From positions 827,452 through 891,451 of the forward strand of contig NZ_JARIXP010000001.1 in NCBI RefSeq assembly GCF_029269265.1: DNA of 64,000 nt. The letters run 5' to 3'. Below, piece by piece: positions 9,760 to 17,233 of the stretch; the stretch's first letter is position 1; each line of letters opens with the position of its first letter. A model generated the notes under the pieces. The model had not been told where the DNA came from and did no database searches. It saw only the letters and a program-made list of their open reading frames with translations. A program made the translations under genes and the position numbers. This stretch comes from Rheinheimera sp. 1928-s. GTDB lineage: Bacteria; Pseudomonadota; Gammaproteobacteria; Enterobacterales; Alteromonadaceae.

Positions 9760-11385
9760 ATGAATAAGTTAATAAGTGCTCTGGCGTTGGGGCTGGTTTT
9801 TAGCGCCGTTGCCGCAGAGCCTGCATTAGTACAAACCGACTTTAACCCTAACTTCTCCCGCTATTTTGAAAAGTTAGCGTCGGATGAAATGCAAGGCCGG
9901 GCTCCTGCCACTGAAGGTGAAAAGCGCACAGTGGCCTATCTTGAAACTGAGTTTAAGCGTTTAGGTTTAACTCCCTATAAAAACGGCAGTTACCGCCAGG
10001 CTGTGCCTGTGGTGCAAATTGACCCTGTGGCTGTGTCTGGCATGACTTTAACAGGGGATAAAACTGCGGCTACTCTGGGTTATAAAACCGATATGATGGC
10101 CTGGTCGACCCGTATGTTGCCGGAGATTAAGCTTGAGAACAGCGAAATGGTATTTGCCGGTTACGGCATAGTAGCCCCTGAATACAACTGGAACGATTAC
10201 AAAGATTTAGATGTAAAAGGCAAAACAGTGGTCGTGCTGGTCAATGACCCGGGCTTTGCCACTCAGGATGCCAAGCTCTTTACCGGCAACGCCATGACGT
10301 ATTATGGCCGCTGGACTTACAAATACGAAGAAGCGGCCCGTCAGGGTGCAGCTATGATACTGATAGTGCACGAAACTGAAGCCGCCAGTTACGGCTGGAA
10401 CGTTGTTGCAGGCACCAGTCCTATACGTTTTGAACTGGCCAATGCCAACAAAAACATGCACAAAGCCGAAGTGGAAGGCTGGTTATCACTGGACGCCGCC
10501 GAGCGCTTATTTGCCGCCAATGGCAGCAGCTTAAAGCAGATGAAAGAGCGTGCTTTAAAGCCTGACTTTAAAGCTATACCACTGAATGCCAAAGCCAGCA
10601 TCAGTATCAAAAACAACCTGCGCGAAATTGATTCCAACAACGTGATAGGTTTTATTCCGGGCAGTAAAAAGCCGGATGAAGCTGTGATTTATATGGCGCA
10701 CTGGGACCATTTTGGTCTGGATTTCAGCCGTAGCGACGACAAGATTTTTAACGGCGCACAAGACAACGCGGGCGGTGTGGCGGCTTTATTAGCGCTGGCT
10801 GAAAAGTTTAAGCAAGGCCCGGCACCAGAACGTTCTATCGCCTTTCTTGCGGTCACAGTAGAAGAACGTGGCTTATTGGGTTCCGCCTGGTATGCAGAAA
10901 ACCCGTTGTTTCCGGTGAATAAAACTGTGGCCGGTATCAATATGGACATTATGAATGTCTATGGCCCTATGCGGGATGTGATGGTGTTTGGTTACGGCAG
11001 CTCAGAGCTGGAGCCTATACTGGATAAATACGCTAAACAGCAAAACCGTTATATTGCCCCTGAACCTACACCACAGGATGGTTTTTATTACCGTTCAGAC
11101 CATTTTAATCTGGCGAAAAAAGGTGTGCCTATGTTGTACGCCCGTGGTGGCATCGACAGCGTAGCCCATGGTAAAGACTGGGGCTTACAGCAACGTAAAA
11201 ACTACGTCACAGATTACTACCATAAGGTCAATGACGAGTTCGATCCTAAATGGGATCTACGAGGTTCACAGCAGGATTTATTTCTGTTTTATCAGGTTGG
11301 CTTAGAAGTGGCAAACAGCCAAAGCTGGCCCAACTGGTTACCTGGAAAAGAATTTAAAGCCATCAGGGATAAATCGCTGCAGTAG
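9760..11385 (+). CDS. M28 family zinc aminopeptidase, second paralog
   Basis: 541 residues from ATG 9760, preceded by AAAAGGAAATCT. A longer frame back to TTG 9727 would run through the terminator and lacks a ribosome-binding site. The signal peptide ends near VFSAVAAEP and has no lipobox cysteine, so this copy is probably soluble and periplasmic while its neighbour is a lipoprotein. Metal-ligand motifs are conserved: AHWDHFG, AQDNAGG, VEERGLLGS, INMDIMNV and YRSDHFN. The two proteins match almost throughout. The C-terminal sequence GKEFKAIRDKSLQ recurs at 14244-14285. Confidence 0.95.
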   Translation: MNKLISALALGLVFSAVAAEPALVQTDFNPNFSRYFEKLASDEMQGRAPATEGEKRTVAYLETEFKRLGLTPYKNGSYRQAVPVVQIDPVAVSGMTLTGDKTAATLGYKTDMMAWSTRMLPEIKLENSEMVFAGYGIVAPEYNWNDYKDLDVKGKTVVVLVNDPGFATQDAKLFTGNAMTYYGRWTYKYEEAARQGAAMILIVHETEAASYGWNVVAGTSPIRFELANANKNMHKAEVEGWLSLDAAERLFAANGSSLKQMKERALKPDFKAIPLNAKASISIKNNLREIDSNNVIGFIPGSKKPDEAVIYMAHWDHFGLDFSRSDDKIFNGAQDNAGGVAALLALAEKFKQGPAPERSIAFLAVTVEERGLLGSAWYAENPLFPVNKTVAGINMDIMNVYGPMRDVMVFGYGSSELEPILDKYAKQQNRYIAPEPTPQDGFYYRSDHFNLAKKGVPMLYARGGIDSVAHGKDWGLQQRKNYVTDYYHKVNDEFDPKWDLRGSQQDLFLFYQVGLEVANSQSWPNWLPGKEFKAIRDKSLQ

Positions 11386-11400
11386 TGATTTGTTTTTGTT

Positions 11401-11432
11401 AACAAAAGCCGGCCTTAGTGCCGGTTTTTTGT
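11401..11432 (+). terminator. Intrinsic terminator after M28 paralog 2
   Basis: Stem built on CCGGC / GCCGG with flanking A-run and T-run (AACAAAAGCCGGC ... GCCGGTTTTTTGTT). A homologous terminator is repeated at 14304-14329. Confidence 0.85.
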
Positions 11433-11545
11433 TAAGACTTACTAACTACTATCTACAGCGCGATTGAAAATACGTTAGCATGTAGTTAGTTTTATTTTTT
11501 AAGCTATTTGTAAGTTACTGATCCAGTGAAACTAAAGAGGTGTGT

Positions 11546-14170
11546 ATGTCGTTGTTCTGGAAAGGAGTCTTAGTGGTTGGATTGTTGAATTTATTTATTG
11601 CGCAGTCATTTTCTGCAGAAGTTCAACGACAGACCGTATTCAATGCTAGTGATATTGATGGCTATAGCCTGACTCAGGCTAATCGTCTTTGGTTTTTATC
11701 AAACAATAAGTTTATGGAAACTGAGTTTGTTAACGGCCAATGGGTGAATCTTCGCTTTATCGTGCCCGATGACAGTGAGTTGCCGTCGAAGTATATTTAT
11801 GATTTTGCCGTGACGGGTCAACATTTATGGACGATCGAACAGGACAAAATTACCGCTTTTGAACTCTCGGAATCTACTCCTTATATAAAAAATGCGGTAG
11901 AGCTGCCACTGGCTTACTCTGTGGGTGAACGTGCAAATATGGTCGCTGCGCTTGATGATTCTGGTGTTGTAAGTCATGGAGCAAACCAATATGTAAACAC
12001 TGTATCGGTTTTCACTTTAAGTGACGGTCAAATCAGACTTCAGGAGCTGGATCCTCCGCGTTGTGGTTTTCCAACAAACTTTCTTATGACCAGCCAATGG
12101 CTGGTCGTGGACTGTGGGTCGAATGAAACTGCAATTTACCGTAAAAATGGTTTGAATTACCAGTTCGAGACAATTCTTGAGGTCGAACCTCTTTATTTAA
12201 ATCCAGATAGCTCAGCTTTGGTTGTGTACGATGCTGGATTATTCAAAATGATCACCTTAGATCTATCAACTCTGACAGAAATTAGCTCAGTTTCTTCAAT
12301 TGCAGCGGTTTATCAGAACTCCACAGATTCGTTGTTTCTGGTTGATAAATATGAAAATCAAGAGCCCTCAGCTACCAGACAGGTTATCCGTTTGGACAGC
12401 AGTGGACATCTGATTGAGCAATTTAAGTTTTCATCTTTTAATAGAGCTGTCGGGTTAATCGACTATAAAGATTTTTCATCTTTTTTACATAAAGTCGGTG
12501 ACAGGATCTTTATCGGTTTTGATGAATGGTTGAAAGCCCCTGATTCAGACCTTTATGACTTCAGAGGAAACAGCTGGCAGCACAAGTTGGGAGTCTCTAA
12601 TCATGTGTCTGAATCCTTTCCTGAAGTAAATGCTGTTGTTTTTGGTGGATTCACTAAACAAATCTGGTTGAATGACTCATCCAAAATGCCTGTTGTTCGT
12701 GGTTATGCGCAGTTAATGACTGCTGATTATGAGCAAGTGAATATTGCTGCAACTGCTTATCATCAATACAACTGGTGGTTTGCAGGTATTCGTCACAATA
12801 CTTTGTACTTGGGGTTATGGACTCCGGAACAGCAGTTCCGACAGATAGAAGTGCCATACCCCCATGGCTTTAGCTCCAGTATTTACGACATGAATTACTT
12901 CGAACTTGAAGATACATTACTGCTGCACACTTCAGATGGGATTTTCATAAGTTGTTCAAATGTCAGTAACTTTGAGGCATCTAAATGTCAATCGCTACTT
13001 TTGCCGGAGCAGATGCAATACAAAGTGGCAACTAAACATGGTTTGCTGGTTTACCAAAAAGAAGCCAGCGAACCAAGGTTTACCGCTTCTATGTTCGCTT
13101 TAACTTCTTCTGGCTTACAGCAAAGCTGGAGTGTTGCTCTGACTGAGAAACAGTTTGAAAGACCACCTCTTTTTTATGTGAAGGATAAAGACCTGGTAGT
13201 GGGCCAGAAAGCTCAAATACGACTATCTGATGGAACCGGAACTTTTGTGGAGACTTCTTCAAGCCCGAATTTATTCGGCGATTGTCTTTTCCTGGGGCGC
13301 ACAGATATTTTATGCCACAGCAATGGTTTTGAGTTCTTCAGATTTAACGAAAACTATACTATTGCTCTTGCCATAAGACCAGGCCAAAATTCGTCACTCG
13401 TAAATTTGGGAGGTTCTTTACGTCATGCGACTCAAGACGGTTATGTATTGACGTCATCGGAGGACGAACTCGTATGGCATCGTCTGGATCTGCCGGAGAT
13501 TTATTTCACCAGTGATGACATAGTGGTTGACGCCATTCAGGGCGAGAAAATTACATTAGATTTGAACAATCATCTGACATCGTTAACTGGGTTCGTTGTA
13601 AATGCAGATGAAACAGCCATTCCTAATCTGGGCAGTCTGCGTTTTCTTGAGCCTAAAACTGGTGATGCACGCTGGCCACTGAATACATCAAACGATTTAG
13701 CTCTTTATAATCCAAAAATCTATCTGAATTTCACCTTCAGCAAAGATATGTGGGATTTAAGTCTACCCTATGAATTTTCTTTGCGTAATGTAAATGATGC
13801 GCCAAGAATTAAATCGGGGCAGCTGATTAATAATCTCGATATTGGAGACATTTATGTCCTAGATTTTTATGAAGTATTTGAAGACATCGACAGGGATACT
13901 TTGAGCTATCAAGTGTCTGAATTACCAGTCGGTTTTATCCGTGAAGGAACTCAGATTATGGCTACACCTACTTCGCCGGGAAGTTACAAGTTTTCTATTA
14001 CTGCTACAGACCCTGCTGGTTTATCTGTCAATGCGGATTTTTCAGGGGTTATTAAAGGTAAAGAAAGTAATAACTCAGCTGATAGCTCAGGTGGAGGGGG
14101 ATTCGGTAGTTGGTCTGTTTTATTTCTCTGTGCTTTAGTATGGATAAGACGTTCGACGATGAAGTTTTGA
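11546..14170 (+). CDS. Large secreted protein with GlyGly-CTERM anchor
   Basis: 874 residues from ATG 11546, preceded by AAAGAGG with 5-base spacing; GTG at 11540 is less well placed. The signal peptide ends near SFSAEV. Most of the protein is beta-rich without a family I can name, perhaps a propeller (repeated W/Y-containing strands). Residues about 750-850 resemble a cadherin-like or He_PIG domain (NDAPRIKSG, YEVFEDIDRDTLSYQVSELP, ITATDPAGLS). The C-terminus is SGGGGFGSWSVLFLCALVWIRR-type: a glycine run, hydrophobic helix and basic end, the GlyGly-CTERM signal. In that family a rhombosortase cleaves this tail and type II secretion exports the protein. It sits between an M28 gene and the remnant of another. 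Confidence 0.85.
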   Translation: MSLFWKGVLVVGLLNLFIAQSFSAEVQRQTVFNASDIDGYSLTQANRLWFLSNNKFMETEFVNGQWVNLRFIVPDDSELPSKYIYDFAVTGQHLWTIEQDKITAFELSESTPYIKNAVELPLAYSVGERANMVAALDDSGVVSHGANQYVNTVSVFTLSDGQIRLQELDPPRCGFPTNFLMTSQWLVVDCGSNETAIYRKNGLNYQFETILEVEPLYLNPDSSALVVYDAGLFKMITLDLSTLTEISSVSSIAAVYQNSTDSLFLVDKYENQEPSATRQVIRLDSSGHLIEQFKFSSFNRAVGLIDYKDFSSFLHKVGDRIFIGFDEWLKAPDSDLYDFRGNSWQHKLGVSNHVSESFPEVNAVVFGGFTKQIWLNDSSKMPVVRGYAQLMTADYEQVNIAATAYHQYNWWFAGIRHNTLYLGLWTPEQQFRQIEVPYPHGFSSSIYDMNYFELEDTLLLHTSDGIFISCSNVSNFEASKCQSLLLPEQMQYKVATKHGLLVYQKEASEPRFTASMFALTSSGLQQSWSVALTEKQFERPPLFYVKDKDLVVGQKAQIRLSDGTGTFVETSSSPNLFGDCLFLGRTDILCHSNGFEFFRFNENYTIALAIRPGQNSSLVNLGGSLRHATQDGYVLTSSEDELVWHRLDLPEIYFTSDDIVVDAIQGEKITLDLNNHLTSLTGFVVNADETAIPNLGSLRFLEPKTGDARWPLNTSNDLALYNPKIYLNFTFSKDMWDLSLPYEFSLRNVNDAPRIKSGQLINNLDIGDIYVLDFYEVFEDIDRDTLSYQVSELPVGFIREGTQIMATPTSPGSYKFSITATDPAGLSVNADFSGVIKGKESNNSADSSGGGGFGSWSVLFLCALVWIRRSTMKF

Positions 14171-14220
14171 TCACTGCATTACGCAAGAGTTAAGTCAGAT
14201 TAACCATCTTTTGCCAATGA

Positions 14221-14238
14221 GATCATCTGACCCCATTT
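14221..14238. repeat. Partial GGGGTCAGAT-type repeat end
   Basis: GATCATCTGACCCCATTT resembles the right end of the long palindromes at 22152-22207 and 32637-32684 (GATCTGACCCCATTT). The matching left arm is decayed (GTCAGAT at 14194-14200). It abuts the M28 remnant and so marks a likely rearrangement junction. Confidence 0.5.
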
Positions 14239-14243
14239 GTTTA

Positions 14244-14285
14244 GGAAAAGAGTTTAAAGCGATACGTGATAAATCGCTGCAGTAG
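14244..14285 (+). pseudogene. 3' remnant of an M28 peptidase gene
   Basis: Thirteen codons plus TAG encode GKEFKAIRDKSLQ, identical in protein to the C-terminus of the M28 gene ending at 11385, with several synonymous base changes. The homology continues past the stop through a terminator and to GACTTACT at both sites (about 11347-11444 and 14243-14340). The rest of this copy is missing. The simplest reading is a former third tandem M28 gene whose body was lost when the GlyGly-CTERM gene arrived. Confidence 0.75.
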
Positions 14286-14303
14286 TAAGTTTTGGTCTAA
14301 CAC

Positions 14304-14329
14304 AAGCCAGCCTCAGTGCTGGCTTTTTT
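14304..14329 (+). terminator. Intrinsic terminator after the GlyGly-CTERM gene and M28 remnant
   Basis: Perfect 8-bp stem AAGCCAGC / GCTGGCTT, loop CTCAGT, T-run to 14329. Compensatory changes relative to the 11401-11432 terminator (CCGGC to CCAGC with GCCGG to GCTGG) keep the stem paired. Confidence 0.85.
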
Positions 14330-14335
14330 ATGGAC

Positions 14336-15217
14336 TTACTCAGCCCAATCTGCAAAATGTTGCACTAAATAATCAATAGCCAGCCTTGCCCGCAGCGGTA
14401 GAAATCGTTTGTTTTGGTACACAATCCAGCTATTGGCGCCTTTGCCCCAATATGCTTCCAGCACAGGAACTAAGCGGCCTTGCTCCACTGCAGCTTTAAA
14501 GCTACTTTTGGGCATATAGGCAATACCTAATCCCCGCTCTACAGCCATTACAACGGCGTGCGCATTATTACTGCGCCAGCGTCCGCTGACTTTGATGCTT
14601 TCCGCAGTGCCGGCATTATTGAACAGCCAATGATCATTGTTGGAAATAATGCATTGATGGTTTTTTAAATGAGCTGGTTCTGTGGGGACACCATGTCGCT
14701 GCAGATAATCCGGGCTTGCGACTGCCATCATGGGCCTGTTGGCCAGTTTTCTTGCTACCAGATTAGAGTCATTTAACTCGCCATAACGAATAGCAAAATC
14801 AAAGCCGTCATCGACAAAATTTACCATGCGGGTATTAAAATCCATTTCAATGGTCAGGTTGGGGTGTTGTTCGGCAAAAGACATTAATACCGGAGCGACA
14901 AATTGCTCGGCAAATGGCCCGGCACCGCTGACTCGCAAAGTACCACTGACCTGAAATTGCTGGGAGCTTACCTGTTCATTGGCTTGCTCCAGCCCATTGA
15001 TCAAATCTTTGCACTGCTGATAGTAGGTCAGTCCGGCTTTGGTTAAGCTGATTTGGCGGGTAGTGCGGGCGAGCAAGGCTGAGCCTAAACGCTGTTCAAG
15101 CCGGGATACCTGACGGCTGACATGACTGACACTGCATCCTAGCCGTTTTGCTGCGCTGGAAAAGCCCTGCCCTTCAGCCACAGCCACAAATTCAATTAAA
15201 CCTTCAAAGCTATCCAT
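14336..15217 (-). CDS. LysR family transcriptional regulator
   Basis: 293 residues from ATG 15217 (MDSFEGLIEFVAVAEG), preceded by GAGGAGCCAGCA; ATG at 15262 would add 15 residues upstream of the conserved start. The N-terminal winged helix-turn-helix (GFSSAAKRLGCSVSHVSRQVSRLEQRLG) is followed by a full periplasmic-binding-like effector domain. It is divergent from the DJ-1/PfpI gene starting at 15359, the usual arrangement for LysR targets. The 140-base divergent spacer has no obvious T-N11-A palindrome that I can single out. The effector is unknown; a redox or electrophile signal would fit the neighbour. Confidence 0.93.
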   Translation of the reverse strand: MDSFEGLIEFVAVAEGQGFSSAAKRLGCSVSHVSRQVSRLEQRLGSALLARTTRQISLTKAGLTYYQQCKDLINGLEQANEQVSSQQFQVSGTLRVSGAGPFAEQFVAPVLMSFAEQHPNLTIEMDFNTRMVNFVDDGFDFAIRYGELNDSNLVARKLANRPMMAVASPDYLQRHGVPTEPAHLKNHQCIISNNDHWLFNNAGTAESIKVSGRWRSNNAHAVVMAVERGLGIAYMPKSSFKAAVEQGRLVPVLEAYWGKGANSWIVYQNKRFLPLRARLAIDYLVQHFADWAE

Positions 15218-15358
15218 TGCTGGCTCCTCGTGTGGTGGTTCTTTATTGTTGCTGTACAGCAAAGATGATTTGCCATATTACCTAATTATCATCTTATGGG
15301 AAAAGAAATAAACTGCTTCCGTTGTCAAAACATCAACTGTTAAACAAAGGAAATCATC

Positions 15359-16033
15359 ATGAAAAAAGTACTGATAGTTGTCACTAACCATGCCACTTTG
15401 GGCACCACTGACAAAGCCAATGGCACTTATTCCCCTGAACTGACGCATGCTTTGCATGTGTTTATGCAAAGTGGGCTGGATTATGAAATTGCGTCTATTC
15501 AAGGTGGCAAAGCGCCGATTTATGGCACTGACATCGAAGGTGATGAAGTGAATAGCCAGATTCTGAGTGATGTGAATTTTCAGAATCAGATGAATAACAC
15601 TGTGCCTGTGCATCAGTTGAACATCGAAGACTACGACGCCATTTTTTACCCTGGTGGTTTTGGCTTGTTATCGGATCTGGCCAGCAATGAAGAGTTCGCT
15701 AAGCTGGCCGCATCTCACTACGAGAAAGGCGGGTTGATCGGTGCCGTATGTCATGGCCCTGCAGCTTTATTGCCAATTACCTTAAGTTCTGGTGAAAAAT
15801 TGCTGGCAAGTCACATTGTCACTGGTTTTACCCGCGAGGAAGAAATCGACTACGGCACTATTAATGATATTCCATATTTAATGGAAGAATCTTTAACTCG
15901 CGCTGCTGCGCAATACCGCAAAGTGCAGCCTTGGCAGGTGTTTGTGATTGAAAGTGGCCGTGTTATTACAGGCCAGAATCCGGCTAGTGCTCATGATGTA
16001 GCCAAAGCCATGGTTAAACAATTAAGTCATTAA
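15359..16033 (+). CDS. DJ-1/PfpI family protein (type 1 glutamine amidotransferase-like)
   Basis: 224 residues; ATG preceded by AAAGGAAATCATC. The nucleophile-elbow cysteine is C131 in GAVCHGPAALLP, and the upstream YDAIFYPGGFGLLSDL is the typical flavodoxin-like core segment. The closest relatives are Hsp31/YDR533C-type proteins, which act as glyoxalase III, deglycase or chaperone. The exact activity cannot be fixed from sequence. Probably regulated by the divergent LysR protein. A small transporter gene follows 64 bases downstream. Confidence 0.92.
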   Translation: MKKVLIVVTNHATLGTTDKANGTYSPELTHALHVFMQSGLDYEIASIQGGKAPIYGTDIEGDEVNSQILSDVNFQNQMNNTVPVHQLNIEDYDAIFYPGGFGLLSDLASNEEFAKLAASHYEKGGLIGAVCHGPAALLPITLSSGEKLLASHIVTGFTREEEIDYGTINDIPYLMEESLTRAAAQYRKVQPWQVFVIESGRVITGQNPASAHDVAKAMVKQLSH

Positions 16034-16097
16034 ATGATCCGAGGTTCCGCAGCTTAATTGACGCGGAACCTCCCATTGAAACCTGGAGTTTAAAGTC

Positions 16098-16550
16098 ATG
16101 GCGAGCAATTTGTTGTTTCCAACCCTGATGCTGACAGCTGGCATAGGTATACCAGTAATGGCGGCGTTAAACAGCCATTTGGGGGCTAAGCTTGGCAGTT
16201 CTGCATTGGCGACTGCATTGTTATTTTTTGTTGGTTTTACTCTGTCATTTGCGTTTTTGTTAAAAACAGAAGGTGTTTCAGGCAACATATTTCGCGCCAA
16301 TATCCCCTGGTATTTTTATCTGGGAGGATTGCTGGTGGCCTTTTATGTATTAAGTGTCACCTGGGTGGCCCCTCAGTATGGCGTAGGCAACGCTATTTCT
16401 TTTGTGCTCTTGGGGCAGTTGATTGCCATTAGTTTAATTGATCATTACGGGCTTTTGGGGGCGCAGCAATCCTTGTTAGACGGCAAGCGTTTACTGGGTT
16501 TAGCCATGATGGTGTCTGGCGTGTTCTTAGTGATAAAACGTAGTGCCTGA
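16098..16550 (+). CDS. DMT family transporter (DUF606/YdcZ-like)
   Basis: 150 residues with about five hydrophobic segments, glycine-rich helices and very few charges (GIGIPVMAALNSHLGAKLG, ATALLFFVGFTLSFAFLL, VAPQYGVGNAISFVLLGQ, GLAMMVSGVFLVI). Length and the NSHLG and VGNAISFVLLGQ motifs fit the DUF606 half-size drug/metabolite transporters, which act as dimers in the inner membrane. The substrate is unknown. It may be cotranscribed with the DJ-1 gene. Confidence 0.85.
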   Translation: MASNLLFPTLMLTAGIGIPVMAALNSHLGAKLGSSALATALLFFVGFTLSFAFLLKTEGVSGNIFRANIPWYFYLGGLLVAFYVLSVTWVAPQYGVGNAISFVLLGQLIAISLIDHYGLLGAQQSLLDGKRLLGLAMMVSGVFLVIKRSA

Positions 16551-16639
16551 GGTTGGATTCTGCTCAACAGAAAGGCAGCCTGTTCCATGCAAAACCTTAG
16601 TGTTTTACTAGATAGTTGTGCATTTTTAAGGAAGTTGAG

Positions 16640-16957
16640 ATGACAAAAGTTTATGTCACGGCGGAGTTGTTCGTTCAGCCCCATTGCATTGAAGAAGCGA
16701 AGTTACTTTTAAGCCATTTGGCTACTAACTCTGTGCTGGAGGATGGCTGCGAAAGTTATGAAATACTGGCCTGCACCACAGATCTGAATAGATTGTCTAC
16801 CTGTGAGTTATGGTCAGATAGCCTGGCTGAAACAGCACATTGGCAGACAGAGCATGTGAAAACAACAGTAGAGCTACTACAGGCTTTGTTACAGCAACCT
16901 GCTGTCGTTAAAAAATACAGCCGGGTGCAAAATAGTGTTGCTGCCATTTTACTATGA
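16640..16957 (+). CDS. Antibiotic biosynthesis monooxygenase (ABM) domain protein
   Basis: 105 residues from ATG 16640, preceded by AAGGAAGTTGAG; a TTG at 16616 would add eight residues without support. The sequence KVYVTAELFVQPHCIEEA, EDGCESYEILACTTDLN and ELWSDSLAETAHWQTEHVK follows the dimeric ferredoxin-like ABM fold, as in YgiN-type quinol monooxygenases. The small proteins of this family often reduce or oxidise quinones and support electrophile resistance, which would fit the neighbouring DJ-1 gene. Substrate not predictable. Confidence 0.85.
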   Translation: MTKVYVTAELFVQPHCIEEAKLLLSHLATNSVLEDGCESYEILACTTDLNRLSTCELWSDSLAETAHWQTEHVKTTVELLQALLQQPAVVKKYSRVQNSVAAILL

Positions 16958-16990
16958 CAGTTGAAGGTAAGCTCACTTACTGTGCTGCGA

Positions 16991-17019
16991 GATAGCGGCG
17001 GAGTCGCTCCGCTGCTATC
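16991..17019. terminator. Strong hairpin after the ABM gene
   Basis: 13-bp stem GATAGCGGCGGAG / CTCCGCTGCTATC with a single G-T pair and a 3-base loop TCG. No T-run follows, so intrinsic termination is uncertain; it could also be a repetitive intergenic element. Confidence 0.45.
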
Positions 17020-17112
17020 GGTATCGCATTTCCCCGTGTTTTCCTGAGTTTTATTCCCCCTTTTTCTGATATTCCCGGAAATTGAACCGCCAGTTTTTTC
17101 TTCATCTCTTAG

Positions 17113-17141
17113 TTGACAGTCTATTAATCATACAATAGCAT
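17113..17141 (+). promoter_or_regulatory. Candidate sigma-70 promoter for the TonB receptor
   Basis: TTGACA at 17113-17118, 17-base spacer, TAGCAT at 17136-17141 (4 of 6 to the -10 consensus). It lies about 90 bases before the receptor start. Found by eye only. Confidence 0.45.
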
Positions 17142-17233
17142 GATTTGAGAAATGATAAAAAAAATGCCTCGAAGGTCTGTTGTGTTTTGACCGGGAAGGT
17201 GTAATAAAACCACGACAAGGGGAGAAGAAGCTC

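Noticed and set aside
17131-17136. TACAAT as -10 box for the TonB receptor promoter
   Set aside because: Only 12 bases separate it from TTGACA at 17113; the TAGCAT at 17136 gives a normal 17-base spacer.
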